Assembly (NCBI RefSeq): GCF_008327685.1
Contig: NZ_BDDE01000034.1
Location: forward strand, 19,829 to 83,828
Length of the DNA stretch: 64,000 bases
Direction: 5' to 3'
Source of the DNA: Actinomadura sp. K4S16
Lineage (GTDB): Bacteria; Actinomycetota; Actinomycetes; Streptosporangiales; Streptosporangiaceae
Below are positions 15,247 through 24,011 of the stretch, in pieces. Under the pieces are notes generated by a model. That model was not told where the DNA came from, did no database searches, and was given only the letters and a program-made list of their open reading frames with translations. The first letter of the stretch is position 1, and every line of letters begins with the position of its first letter. Made by a program: the position numbers and the translations under genes.

Positions 15247-15858
15247 GTGACCATCGACGGACGGCTTCTCAAGGGAGAGCAGACGCGCGGCACGATCCTG
15301 TCCCGCGCCGCCGACATCGCCTCGGCCGAGGGACTGGAGGGCCTGTCGATCGGCCGGCTCGCCACCGAGCTGCGGATCAGCAAGAGCGGCGTGTTCACCC
15401 ACTTCGGCTCCAAGGAGGAGCTCCAGCTGGCGACCGTCCGCAAGGCGGTCGAGGTGTTCCGCGCGCACGTGACCGAACCCGCGCTCGCGGTGCCCGAGGG
15501 GCTCGGCCGCGTCCGCGCGCTCCTGGAGGCCTGGCAGCGCTACCAGCGCGAGCCCGTCTTCCCCGGCGGGTGCTTCTTCCACTCCACGATGGCCGAGTTC
15601 GACGCCCGGCCCGGCCGCGTCCGCGACGCGATCGCGGCCTCGCAGCTCGACTGGCGCGCCTTCGTGGAGCGCTGCCTCCGCGAGGCGCGCGAGCTCGGCG
15701 AGATCGACGCGGCGACCGACGTCCCGCAGCTCGCCTTCGAGCTGGACGCCCTCTGCCGCACGGGCGCCGCGCAGGCGCTGCTCCACGACGACCCGTCCCT
15801 TTACGACCGCGCCGCCCATGCCGTGAACACGCGGCTGGCCGCCGTCACCGCCGCCTGA
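15247..15858 (+). CDS. TetR-family repressor of the MFS/SGNH operon
   Basis: A 203-aa TetR protein. The HTH reads SIGRLATELRISKSGVFTHFGSKEELQLATV (about residues 34-64), with the classic GVFTHFGSKEEL recognition helix and turn. The C-terminal domain has CFFHSTMAEFDARPG, seen in the TetR_C groups of drug-responsive members. GTG 15247 is chosen because the promoter's +1 falls on it; no SD is present. It is divergent from the exporter gene and both promoters carry the same 12-bp operator, so it is most likely autoregulated and represses the exporter. Confidence 0.9.
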   Translation: MTIDGRLLKGEQTRGTILSRAADIASAEGLEGLSIGRLATELRISKSGVFTHFGSKEELQLATVRKAVEVFRAHVTEPALAVPEGLGRVRALLEAWQRYQREPVFPGGCFFHSTMAEFDARPGRVRDAIAASQLDWRAFVERCLREARELGEIDAATDVPQLAFELDALCRTGAAQALLHDDPSLYDRAAHAVNTRLAAVTAA

Positions 15859-15864
15859 CGGCCC

Positions 15865-17142
15865 TCACGGAGGCTGCGTTCGGCCCGAGACCGTGTAGGA
15901 CTGCCGGGTGTTCAGCACCTCGACGTCGGTGAACGACGTCTGGAGGTAGGCGCTGGTGATGCTCGTCAGCTCCTCGGGGGAAAGGACGTCCTCGATGGAC
16001 GCGAAGCCGTGCGGCGCCCGCTCGGCGACGAGGCGCAGGACGCGCTCGGCGGGCATCTCCCGGCAGGCCAGCACGACGGCGTTGGCCGCCTCCCGGCGCT
16101 CCTTCTCGTAGCCGAGGAGCCCCTCCGGCGGGCTCGCGGCGGTGGCCAGCTCGTACGCCAGGACCCGGGCGTCGAGCACCGCCTGGGAGCCGCCGTTGGA
16201 GCCGATGGGGTACATCGGGTGGGCGGCGTCGCCGAGCAGCGTGACCCGTCCGAACGTCCAGCGGTCGACGGGCTCCCGGTCGACCATCGGGTACTCCAGG
16301 ATCTGCTCCGCGCCGGAGAGCAGCGCGGGGACGTCGAGCCAGTCGAACCGCCAGTCGGCGAAGTGGGGGAGCACGTCCTCCAGTCGGCCGGTCCGGTTCC
16401 AGTCCGCGGCGCCGCCCCGCGGGTCGCCCGGGACCCGCACCTCGGCGACCCAGTTCAGCAGCGCCCTGCCCCGGCGCTCGGCGCGCATGGAGATCGGGTA
16501 GACCACCATCTTGGCGGCGGCGTTGCTGCCCGCGACGACCAGGGTCCGCCCGGTCAGGATCGGCTCCGCCTCGGTGAGGCCGCGCCACATCCGGATCCCG
16601 TTCCACAACGGCGCGCCCTCGTCCGGGTACAGCTGCGCCCGGACGGCGGAGTGCAGGCCGTCCGCGCCGACCAGCGCGTCCGCCGAGAACGGCTCGGCGG
16701 TGCCGGACGCGCGGTCCAGGAGGCGGGCCCGGACCCTGTCGCCGTCCTGCTCGAACCCCTCGAAGAGGGTCCCGGTGCGGACGGCCCCCTCACCGAGCCG
16801 CGCCAGCACGGTGTCGAGCAGCAGCATCTGGAGCTCGCCGCGGTGGATCGAGTACTGCGGCCAGGCGTACCCCAGCGCGCGGCCGCGGGGGTCCCCCCAG
16901 ATCCGGCCCCCGTACCGGTCGAAGTGCACCATCTCGGCGGTGGGGATCGCGAGTTCGGCCAGCGCGTCGCCGAGGCCCAGCTCGGTGAGCTCGCGGACGG
17001 CGTGGGGGAGCAGGTTGATGCCGACGCCGAGCGGCCGCAGCCGGACGGCGGAGTCGACGACGAGTGCCTCGATGCCCGCCTGGTGCAGGCTTAACGCGGT
17101 GGTGAGCCCGCCGATCCCGGCTCCGACGATGAGTACGCGCAT
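15865..17142 (-). CDS. PhzS-like flavin-dependent monooxygenase
   Basis: A 425-aa FAD aromatic monooxygenase, last gene of the ten-gene operon. The N-terminal Rossmann motif is RVLIVGAGIGGLTTALSLHQAG. DALVGADGLHSAVRAQLYPDEG is the DG motif, and VTLLGDAAHPMYPIGSNGGSQA the GD motif. The segments RPLGVGINLLPHAVRELTEL, YSIHRGELQMLLLD, DWNRTGRLEDVLPHFADW and LEYPMVDREP resemble, from memory, the 5-methylphenazine-1-carboxylate monooxygenase PhzS more than salicylate hydroxylases. NAD(P)H plus O2 would hydroxylate or oxidatively decarboxylate an aromatic acid. Start ATG 17142 (GTG 17145 also possible), SD AAGGGG. It starts only 9 nt after the ATPase stop. Substrate unknown; no phenazine genes are present here. 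Confidence 0.87.
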   Translation of the reverse strand: MRVLIVGAGIGGLTTALSLHQAGIEALVVDSAVRLRPLGVGINLLPHAVRELTELGLGDALAELAIPTAEMVHFDRYGGRIWGDPRGRALGYAWPQYSIHRGELQMLLLDTVLARLGEGAVRTGTLFEGFEQDGDRVRARLLDRASGTAEPFSADALVGADGLHSAVRAQLYPDEGAPLWNGIRMWRGLTEAEPILTGRTLVVAGSNAAAKMVVYPISMRAERRGRALLNWVAEVRVPGDPRGGAADWNRTGRLEDVLPHFADWRFDWLDVPALLSGAEQILEYPMVDREPVDRWTFGRVTLLGDAAHPMYPIGSNGGSQAVLDARVLAYELATAASPPEGLLGYEKERREAANAVVLACREMPAERVLRLVAERAPHGFASIEDVLSPEELTSITSAYLQTSFTDVEVLNTRQSYTVSGRTQPP

Positions 17143-17151
17143 CACTTCCCC

Positions 17152-17952
17152 TTACTTGTCCAGTCGGGTCGCCGACGCGGCGGGCGCCGCGCCCGGCACC
17201 TTGGCGCCGCCCCGCACGAGCCGTCCCACCTCGGCCCGGAGCCGGACGAACTCCGGAAGCCCCCGGGTCTCGATCTGGTCGCGCTCGGACGGCAGGTCCA
17301 CCGGCAGGTCGGCGTGCACCCGGGCGGGGGACCGGTTGAGCACGACGACCCGGTCGCCGACGTAGACGCTCTCGTCGATGTCGTGGGTGACCAGCAGGAT
17401 CGTCATCTTCTGGGTCCGGTGCACCTGCAGGACGAGGTCCTCCAGGTCCTCGCGCGTCTGCGCGTCGACGGACCCGAACGGCTCGTCCATCAGCATCAGG
17501 GAGGGCCGGTAGGCGAGGGCCCGAGCGATCGAGACGCGCTGCTGCATGCCGCCCGACAGCTGCCACGGGTACTTGCGGCCCGCGTCCGGCAGCCCCACCG
17601 ACTCCAGCGCCTCCTGCGCCGCCGCGCGCCGCTCCTGGCGCGACTTGCCGCGCCGGCGCAGCGGCAGCGCCACGTTGTCGCGGACGGTCAGCCAGGGGAA
17701 CAGCGAGCGGCTGTAGTCCTGGAACACCACGGCGAGGTCGCCGGGGACCCCGTCGATCGCCGACCCGTGCAGCGTCAGCGTCCCGCCGGTCGGGCGGATC
17801 AGCCCGGCGATGCAGCGCAGCAGGGTGGACTTGCCGCAGCCGGACGGGCCCACGATGCTGACCAGCTCGCCGTCCGGGACGCGGAGGTCCAGGCCGTCGA
17901 GGGCCAGGTGCCCGTCGGCGTAGGAGTGGGTGAGGCCGGTTATCTCCAGCAT
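17152..17952 (-). CDS. ABC transporter ATPase, NitT/TauT type (unit 2)
   Basis: A 266-aa nucleotide-binding subunit of the nitrate/sulfonate/taurine class. Walker A GPSGCGKSTLLRCIAGL (about 36-52), Q-loop VVFQDYSRSLFPWLTV, signature LSGGMQQRVSIARAL (about 129-143), Walker B LMLMDEPFGSVDAQTRE, H-loop THDIDESVYVGDR. It is very similar across its length to the ATPase at 20702-21565, so the two arose by duplication. ATG 17952, SD AAAAGGCGG. It is separated from the upstream permease gene by a 100-bp gap containing 16-bp tandem repeats, the only sizeable gap in this half of the operon. Confidence 0.93.
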   Translation of the reverse strand: MLEITGLTHSYADGHLALDGLDLRVPDGELVSIVGPSGCGKSTLLRCIAGLIRPTGGTLTLHGSAIDGVPGDLAVVFQDYSRSLFPWLTVRDNVALPLRRRGKSRQERRAAAQEALESVGLPDAGRKYPWQLSGGMQQRVSIARALAYRPSLMLMDEPFGSVDAQTREDLEDLVLQVHRTQKMTILLVTHDIDESVYVGDRVVVLNRSPARVHADLPVDLPSERDQIETRGLPEFVRLRAEVGRLVRGGAKVPGAAPAASATRLDK

Positions 17953-18010
17953 CGCGGCCGCCTTTTCTGTGTGTGCGTCATGAGCGCCGTCGGTCGGAAT
18001 CTCATCGGTC

Positions 18011-18042
18011 GGGGGACTGGTCGGTAGGGGGACTGGTCGGTA
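18011..18042. repeat. Two exact 16-bp tandem repeats in operon gap
   Basis: GGGGGACTGGTCGGTA occurs twice back to back (18011-18026, 18027-18042). It lies between the permease stop and the ATPase start on the minus strand. Confidence 0.85.
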
Positions 18043-18052
18043 AGGGACATCG

Positions 18053-18913
18053 TCAGTCTTGGAGCCGCCGCGCGCCGGCGTGCCAGGCCAGCAGCCGCCG
18101 CTCCAGGAGCAGGAACACGGTGTTGAACAGGAGGCCGAGGATGCCCAGCATCACGATCCCCGCCCACATCCGCGGCAGCTCGAAGGAGCGCTGCGCGCCG
18201 ATCAGCTCGGAGCCGATGCCCGCGGTGCTGCCGAACAGCTCCGACAGGACCATCAGGATCAGCGCGAACGACAGCGCGACGCGCAGCCCCGCGAAGATCT
18301 TGGGCGCCGCCGCGGGCAGGACGACGGTCACGAGCGTGCGGACTCGGCCGAGGCCGAACACCCGGGCCGTGTCCAGGTGCAGGGGGTCCACGGCGCGGAC
18401 GCCGTCGCAGGCGTTGAGCAGCACCGGCCAGACGACGCCGAACGCGATCGTCACGATCTGCATCGTCGCGCCGAGATGGAACACCATGATGAAGAACGGC
18501 ACCAGCGTGGGCGGCGGCACCGCGCGCAGGAACTCCAGCACCGGGTTCAGCAGGTCGAACAGGGTCCGCGAGCGCCCGATCGCCGTCCCGAGCACGACGC
18601 CGGCGGCGCCCGCGGCGGCCCATCCGGTGAACAGGTGGGCGAGGCTGGTGGAGAAGTCGTCGAGCGCCTTGCCGGAGAAGAACAGGTGGCTCGCCGGGCC
18701 GGAGAACCACAGCTCGTGCAGCGCGGTCAGGATCGTCGTGGGCGGCGGGAAGTAGGTCTCGTCCACGGCCCTGGTGACGAGCTCCCACAGCACCGCGACG
18801 AGCGCGACCAGCCAGGCGCGTTCGGCGAACCCTCGCACCGCGCCCGCGGCCCTGCCGCCCGCCCCCGCCGCGCGGACGTCCCCGCCCGCCGCCCGCCTCG
18901 GCTCGGTCTTCAC
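18053..18913 (-). CDS. ABC transporter permease B, NitT/TauT type (unit 2)
   Basis: A 286-aa inner-membrane permease of the SsuC/TauC/NrtB fold with six predicted membrane segments after an Ala/Gly-rich tail of ~30 residues. FPPPTTILTALHEL (periplasmic start) and the cytoplasmic EAA-type loop DTARVFGLGRVRTLVTVVLPAAAPKIFAGLRVALSFALI, which contacts the ATPase, are clear. GTG 18913 overlaps the previous permease stop (GTGA). It pairs with the dissimilar permease at 18910-19686 to make a heterodimer and has a close counterpart at 23163-24011. Confidence 0.92.
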   Translation of the reverse strand: MKTEPRRAAGGDVRAAGAGGRAAGAVRGFAERAWLVALVAVLWELVTRAVDETYFPPPTTILTALHELWFSGPASHLFFSGKALDDFSTSLAHLFTGWAAAGAAGVVLGTAIGRSRTLFDLLNPVLEFLRAVPPPTLVPFFIMVFHLGATMQIVTIAFGVVWPVLLNACDGVRAVDPLHLDTARVFGLGRVRTLVTVVLPAAAPKIFAGLRVALSFALILMVLSELFGSTAGIGSELIGAQRSFELPRMWAGIVMLGILGLLFNTVFLLLERRLLAWHAGARRLQD

Positions 18914-19686
18914 GCGACCCCCTCGACCCGGGCGCCGTGCCAGCGGAACGCGAGCCGCTCCAGCCCGCGCAGGCCCGTGTTCACCGCCAGGCCGAGCGCG
19001 CCGGCCCAGCAGGCCCCGGCCAGCAGCAGGTCGCTGTTGCCGCCCCCGGACTGGGTCTCGCTCAGGTAGATGCCGATGCCGTCGACCCCGCCGGCGAACA
19101 GCTCGGTGCTGATCACGACGATGAGCGCGACGGACGCGGCGATCCGGACGCCGGTCGCGATGAACGGGGCGGCGCTCGGCAGCGACACCCGCCACAGCAC
19201 CGACAGCGGCCCGAACCCGAAGCCGCGGAGGGTGTCCTTGGCCAGCGGGTCGACGTCGCGCAGCGCGTACAGGGTATTGATGAGGATCGGCCAGAGGCAG
19301 GCGTAGAAGACCAGCGACATCTCCACCCGCGTCGGGTCCGCGAACACGATGATGGCGAGCGGGATGAGCGCGACCGACGGGATGGGGCGCAGCAGCTCGA
19401 CCAGGGCGCGCGCGGCCGTGCCGAGGAACGGCACCGAGCCGAGCAGGACCCCGAGCGGGACCGCCGCGAGCACCGCCAGCACGAGCCCGCCGGACCACGC
19501 CTTGAGGGTGGCCGCCACGTCCACGAGGAACTCCCGGTCGACCGCCAGCCGCCCGGCCTCCCGGGCGACGGCGGACGCCGGAGGGAGCGCGGTCGCGTCC
19601 ACGAGGCCGCCGCGGCTCAGGGCCTCGACGGCGGCGGCCGTGCCCACCGCCCCGGCGGCGCCGAGAAGGACGCGGCGGTACCTCAT
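18910..19686 (-). CDS. ABC transporter permease A, NitT/TauT type (unit 2)
   Basis: A 258-aa permease with an N-terminal hydrophobic segment and about five further helices. LPPASAVAREAGRL and LLRPIPSVALIPLAIIVF are typical of the group. The ATPase-coupling loop is DTLRGFGFGPLSVLWRVSLPSAAPFIATGVRIAASVALI. Its ATG overlaps the lipoprotein stop (ATGA) and its stop overlaps the next permease (GTGA), so lipoprotein, permease A and permease B are made as a coupled set. Counterpart at 24008-24817. Confidence 0.92.
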   Translation of the reverse strand: MRYRRVLLGAAGAVGTAAAVEALSRGGLVDATALPPASAVAREAGRLAVDREFLVDVAATLKAWSGGLVLAVLAAVPLGVLLGSVPFLGTAARALVELLRPIPSVALIPLAIIVFADPTRVEMSLVFYACLWPILINTLYALRDVDPLAKDTLRGFGFGPLSVLWRVSLPSAAPFIATGVRIAASVALIVVISTELFAGGVDGIGIYLSETQSGGGNSDLLLAGACWAGALGLAVNTGLRGLERLAFRWHGARVEGVA

Positions 19687-20666
19687 GGAGCGGGCGCGAC
19701 GAACGACGCGGCGTCGATCTTCTTGTCCACGTACTGGAACCGCTGCATGAGGTCGGCCACGCGCTGCAGCGCGGCGGTGTCGACCGACGTCGGGTACGTC
19801 CCGTAGCTCATGCCGGCGGCCACCTCGGCGTTGATGCCCTTGGCGTAGGTCGGCAGGATGCTCTGCACGAGCTTGCGGTCGCCCGCGGCCATTCCCTGCG
19901 CCTTCTGGAGCGCCCGCTGGAACGCGGCGACCGTCTTCGGGTTCTCCTTCACGAACTTCTCGGTGGCGGCGTAGCCGGCGATCGGCAGCCCGTCCGTCTC
20001 GCCGGTGGACAGGTCGGCGACCAGGCGGGCGCCCATCGACGTCCGCATCTGGGTGCCGAACGGCTCGATCGCCTGGACGGCGTCCACGCTCCCCGACTTC
20101 AGCGCCTGCTCCATGGCGGGCGGCGCGATCTCCACGAAGTTCCTGTCCTCGTCGAAGGTCACGCCCTGGGGCTGCGCCGCAGCGCGGACCAGCATCGTGC
20201 TGACGTTGCGCTTGGTGTTGACGCCGATCTTCTTCCCCGCCAGATCCTTGATCGTCCGGTAGGGGGAGTCGCCGCGCACCATCAGGGTGTGGGTCTTGGA
20301 CGCGCTGCGGAACCCGTCCGCGACGATCCTGGGCTTGAAGCCGGGGTCCTTGGTCCCGGCGGTGAGCAGCGAGACGTAGTTGCCGAAGCTGAAGTCGAGC
20401 CGACCGCTCTTCAGCAGCGGGACGCCGGCGGCGCCGCCCTGGATGACCTGGGTCTTCACGGTGAGGCCCTCGGCCTTGAACAGTCCCTTGGAAAGGGCGA
20501 TCTGGACGGGCGCGGTGTCGGCGACCGTCATGGTGCCGAGCCTCACCTCGGACTGCTCAAGGCCGTTGGCCGACTTCTTGCCGCCGGATCCGCCGCAGGC
20601 GGATCCGGACACGAGCGCGATGGCGAGCACACCCGCGAGGGCCGCTCGGGGACGGGAAGCAGACAT
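19683..20666 (-). CDS. Substrate-binding lipoprotein, NitT/TauT type (unit 2)
   Basis: A 327-aa periplasmic-fold binding protein. The signal peptide ends LVSGSACGG; Cys24 is the likely lipid anchor, though Gly at -3 is a weak lipobox. A Gly/Lys linker follows, then an NMT1/SsuA-like domain: MTVADTAPVQIALSKGLFKAEGL, LKSGRLDFSFGNYVSLL, DLAGKKIGVNTKRNVSTML and ALKSGSVDAVQAIEPF. Sequence order matches SsuA/TauA/ThiY-like solute receptors. ATG 20666 with GGAG SD. It is paralogous to the lipoprotein at 24839-25819 but clearly diverged, so the two importers may take different though related substrates. Confidence 0.92.
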   Translation of the reverse strand: MSASRPRAALAGVLAIALVSGSACGGSGGKKSANGLEQSEVRLGTMTVADTAPVQIALSKGLFKAEGLTVKTQVIQGGAAGVPLLKSGRLDFSFGNYVSLLTAGTKDPGFKPRIVADGFRSASKTHTLMVRGDSPYRTIKDLAGKKIGVNTKRNVSTMLVRAAAQPQGVTFDEDRNFVEIAPPAMEQALKSGSVDAVQAIEPFGTQMRTSMGARLVADLSTGETDGLPIAGYAATEKFVKENPKTVAAFQRALQKAQGMAAGDRKLVQSILPTYAKGINAEVAAGMSYGTYPTSVDTAALQRVADLMQRFQYVDKKIDAASFVAPAP

Positions 20667-20701
20667 AGGAATGCTCCATGCGCGGGGGGATCTTGGAAGG
20701 C

Positions 20702-21565
20702 TTAACCTTTCACAGTTCCCCGCGCCCCGGAATGGGTCCCGGCGCCCACCGTTTCGTCCTTTTCCGCCGGCTCGTCCGACTCCGCGGGCCCGTCCGCCGC
20801 ATCGCCCCCGGCGACGCCGCGGACCAGTCGGCCCACCTCGGCGCGCAGCCGGACGAACTCGGGGTCGGACCGCGTGCCGATCTGGTCGCGGTCGGCGGGC
20901 AGCCCGACGGGCAGCTCGGCGCGGATCCGGCCCGGGTCGCGGGCGAGGACCACGACCCGGTCGCCGAGATAGACGCTCTCGTCGATGTCGTGGGTGACGA
21001 GGAGGATCGTCACGCCCTGGCTCCGGTGGACCTGGAGCACCAGGTCCTCCAGGTCCTCGCGGGTCTGGGCGTCGACCGAGCCGAACGGCTCGTCCATCAG
21101 CATCAGGGACGGCCGGTAGGCGAGGGCCCGCGCGATCGACACGCGCTGCTGCATGCCGCCCGACAGCTGCCACGGGAACTTGCCCGCCGCGTCCTTCAGG
21201 CCGACCGACTCCAGCGCCTCGGCCGCCCTGGCGCGCCGCTCGGACCTGCCGAGGCCGCGGCGGCGCAGCGGCAGCCCGACGTTGTCGCGCACGGTGAGCC
21301 ACGGCATCAGCGAGCGGCTGTAGTCCTGGAACACCACGGCGAGGTCGTCTGGGACGCCGTCGATGGGGGTGCCGTTCAGCACGACCTTCCCCTCGCTCGG
21401 CGCCATCAGCCCGGCGATGCACCGCAGCATCGTGGACTTCCCGCACCCGGACGGCCCGACGATGGTGACGAGCTCGCCCTCGCCGATCGACAGGTCCATG
21501 CCCTGCAGGACGCGGTGCTCGCCGTAGGCGTGGCCGAGGCCGGAGACCTCCAGCATGCCGCTCAC
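20702..21565 (-). CDS. ABC transporter ATPase, NitT/TauT type (unit 1)
   Basis: A 287-aa ATPase. Walker A GPSGCGKSTMLRCIAGL, Q-loop VVFQDYSRSLMPWLTV, signature LSGGMQQRVSIARAL, Walker B LMLMDEPFGSVDAQTRE, H-loop THDIDESVYLGDR. It is near-identical in these blocks to the unit 2 ATPase. The C-terminal ~35 residues are an Asp/Glu/Ala-rich tail missing from the paralog. GTG 21565 overlaps the stop of the decarboxylase gene (GTGA) with GGAGG 4 nt upstream; an ATG at 21556 is an alternative. Confidence 0.92.
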   Translation of the reverse strand: MSGMLEVSGLGHAYGEHRVLQGMDLSIGEGELVTIVGPSGCGKSTMLRCIAGLMAPSEGKVVLNGTPIDGVPDDLAVVFQDYSRSLMPWLTVRDNVGLPLRRRGLGRSERRARAAEALESVGLKDAAGKFPWQLSGGMQQRVSIARALAYRPSLMLMDEPFGSVDAQTREDLEDLVLQVHRSQGVTILLVTHDIDESVYLGDRVVVLARDPGRIRAELPVGLPADRDQIGTRSDPEFVRLRAEVGRLVRGVAGGDAADGPAESDEPAEKDETVGAGTHSGARGTVKG

Positions 21566-23166
21566 TTCGCCTCCGGGGTGTAGGCGGCGGAGTCGTCGGG
21601 CGCGACCCGCACGTCGATGACGAACGGGCCATCGTGGCCGAGCCCCTCGGCCATGGCGGCCTCCACGTCCGCGGCGCGGGTGACGGTCCTGCCTTCGCAG
21701 CCGAGGCTCCGGGCGAGCGCCACGAAGTCGATGCCGTGGATGTCGGTGCCCGGGACGGTCTCCAGCTCGATCCGTCGGCCGAGCGCCTTGACGGCGCCGT
21801 ACCCGTGGTTGTTGAGCACCAGGACGGTCATCGGGACCCGGTGCTGCGCGGCCGTCCAGAGGCTCTGCACCGAGTACATGGTCGAGCCGTCGCCGATGAC
21901 GCAGACGATGCGCTCACCCGAGCCGGCGACGGCCCGTCCGACCGCGACGGGCAGGCCCCAGCCGAGCGCGCCGCTGCCGGTGGTCAGGAAGCCCCCGGCC
22001 CGGGTGATGGGCATCCGCGCGTGGAACAGGTCCCGGTGGCTCGGGCACTCCTCGACGATGACGGCGTCCTCGGGCATCCGCTCGCGGAGCGTCTCGATGA
22101 CCAGGGCCGGGTCGATCGGGTCGGTGGCCTGCGGCTTGGCGAGCCGCTCGCGCGGCTCGGGGCGCGGCCGGTCGGCCTTGGCGACGAGCTCCAGCAGCCC
22201 GGACACGCCCGCGTCGATCGTGGTGAGGACGCTGGTGCCGACCGGCGCCCACGCGGTCGTCGCCGGGTCGCAGTCGAAGTGGAACAGCCGCGCGCCCTCG
22301 GGAATGACCCGCCCCTCGGAGTGCACGTGGTAGGTGAAGATCGGCGCGCCCAGGGCGAGGATGACGTCGTGCCCCTCGAGCCGGGCCGAGAGCTGGTCGC
22401 GCACGGGCGGCAGGAAGCCGCGGAACAGCGCGTGGTCCTCGGGGAACCCGGAGCGGCCCGACAGCGGGCTGATCCACACCGGCGCGCCGGTCCGCTCGGC
22501 GAGCTCGACCACGCCGGGCAGCGCGCCCTCGTCCTCGACCCCGGCGCCCACGATGAGGACCGGGTTCGCGGCCTCGTCCAGCGCCGCGGCCACCTCCCGC
22601 AGCGCGGCGGGGGACGCGGTGAAGTCCGTGCGGACCTCGCGGTGCGGGACCGGCTCGGCGGGCCGGTCCCAGTCGTCCTCGGGCACCGACAGGAACACCG
22701 GGCCGCGCGGGTGCGTCATGGCCACCCGGTACGCCTCGGCGAGCGCGGCGGGCACGTCCTCGGCCCGCTCGGGCTGCCTGCTCCACTTGACGTACGGGCG
22801 GGGGAACTGGGCGGGCTCGTCGGCGCCGAGGAACGGGCGGGTCGGCAGCATCGCGCGGGACTGCTGGCCCGCGATGATGACGACCGGGACCCGGTCGCGG
22901 TAGGCGTTGAAGACCGCGCCGAGGGAGTGCCCGACGCCGCCCGCCGAGTGCAGGCTGACCAGGGTCGCGCCGCCGGTGCCGAGCGAGTGCCCGGCGGCCG
23001 CCGCGACCGCCACGGTCTCCTGCAGGGCCAGGACGTACCGGAAGTCGTCCGGGAAGTCGCGGAACATCCGCAACTCGGTCGATCCGGGGTTGCCGAAGAC
23101 GGTGGTCATCCCCACGCTCCGGCAGAAGTCGAAGAAGGCTTCCCGGACGGTGAGCCGAGTAGTCAT
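21562..23166 (-). CDS. ThDP-dependent decarboxylase, benzoylformate decarboxylase-like
   Basis: A 534-aa thiamine-diphosphate enzyme. FGNPGSTELRMFRDFPDDFRYVLALQE is the benzoylformate decarboxylase N-terminal pattern, including the Ser of NPGS and the ThDP-activating Glu. LHSAGGVGHSLGAVFNAYRDRVPVVIIAGQQSRAM follows with the expected His. GAPIFTYHVHSEG carries the second catalytic His region. The ThDP fold is closed by GDGSTMYSVQSLWTAAQ...LNNHGYGAVK (GDG-NN motif). It would convert a phenylglyoxylate-type 2-oxo acid to an aldehyde and CO2. It sits inside an ABC operon, ATGA-overlapping the permease before it and GTGA-overlapping the ATPase after it. That placement suggests it acts on the imported substrate. 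The exact 2-oxo acid is unknown. Confidence 0.88.
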   Translation of the reverse strand: MTTRLTVREAFFDFCRSVGMTTVFGNPGSTELRMFRDFPDDFRYVLALQETVAVAAAAGHSLGTGGATLVSLHSAGGVGHSLGAVFNAYRDRVPVVIIAGQQSRAMLPTRPFLGADEPAQFPRPYVKWSRQPERAEDVPAALAEAYRVAMTHPRGPVFLSVPEDDWDRPAEPVPHREVRTDFTASPAALREVAAALDEAANPVLIVGAGVEDEGALPGVVELAERTGAPVWISPLSGRSGFPEDHALFRGFLPPVRDQLSARLEGHDVILALGAPIFTYHVHSEGRVIPEGARLFHFDCDPATTAWAPVGTSVLTTIDAGVSGLLELVAKADRPRPEPRERLAKPQATDPIDPALVIETLRERMPEDAVIVEECPSHRDLFHARMPITRAGGFLTTGSGALGWGLPVAVGRAVAGSGERIVCVIGDGSTMYSVQSLWTAAQHRVPMTVLVLNNHGYGAVKALGRRIELETVPGTDIHGIDFVALARSLGCEGRTVTRAADVEAAMAEGLGHDGPFVIDVRVAPDDSAAYTPEAK

Positions 23167-24011
23167 GCGTTGGCCTTTCGGGCCCCGCGGTGCCGGGCGA
23201 GGACGCGCCGCTCCACCACGAGGAGGATCGAGTTGAACAGGTAGCCGAGGACGCCGAGGAGCACGATCACCGACCACAGGGTGCCGAGGTCGGACTGGCT
23301 CTGGGCGTTGGTCAGCAGGAAGCCGAGCCCGTCGGAGGTGCCGGGCAGCAGCTCGGAGAACACCATGAGGATCAGCGACAGGGACAGCGCGAGCCGCAGC
23401 CCGGCGAAGATCTTCGGCAGCGCCGACGGCACGATGACGAACCGGATCCGGTCGAGCGCGGAGAGCCGGAACACCTGGGCCGTGTCCATCTGCACGGGGT
23501 CGACGCTGCGGGCGCCGTCCGCGGTGTTGAGCAGGATCGGCCAGATGGCGCTGAAGATGATCGACGCGACCTGCATCTGCGTGCCGAGGTCGAAGAGCAC
23601 GATGAACACCGGCACCAGGGTCGGCGGCGGGATCACCCGGGCGAACTGCAGCAGCGGCTGCAGGTAGGCCAGCACCCGCTGGGAGCGGCCGAGCGCGATG
23701 CCGAGGACGACCCCGACCACGATCGACATCGCCAGCGCCAGGAACATCCGGCCGAGGCTGGGCGCGATGGAGTCGCCCGCCTCGGAGGTGAGGTACAGGT
23801 GGTCGGCCGGGCCGGACAGCCACAGCTCCCGCATCCGCCGGACGATCTCCGAGGGCGGGGGGAAGAAGGTGCTGTCGGCGGCCCGCGTCGCCGCCTCCCA
23901 GACCGCGACGAGCAGGACCAGCGGGAGCAGCCGGTGCAGCAGGCCGCCGGCGATGCGGGCGGCCGCGCCGCGGGTGCGGGCGCGGGGCGCGCCGATGGTC
24001 GCCGCGGTCAC
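23163..24011 (-). CDS. ABC transporter permease B, NitT/TauT type (unit 1)
   Basis: A 282-aa permease with six hydrophobic segments. FFPPPSEIVRRMREL, FARVIPPPTLVPVFIVLFDL and the coupling loop DTAQVFRLSALDRIRFVIVPSALPKIFAGLRLALSLSLI align block by block with the unit 2 permease B. GTG 24011 with SD AGGAG; the start overlaps the preceding permease stop (GTGA). Its stop overlaps the decarboxylase ATG. Confidence 0.92.
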   Translation of the reverse strand: MTAATIGAPRARTRGAAARIAGGLLHRLLPLVLLVAVWEAATRAADSTFFPPPSEIVRRMRELWLSGPADHLYLTSEAGDSIAPSLGRMFLALAMSIVVGVVLGIALGRSQRVLAYLQPLLQFARVIPPPTLVPVFIVLFDLGTQMQVASIIFSAIWPILLNTADGARSVDPVQMDTAQVFRLSALDRIRFVIVPSALPKIFAGLRLALSLSLILMVFSELLPGTSDGLGFLLTNAQSQSDLGTLWSVIVLLGVLGYLFNSILLVVERRVLARHRGARKANA

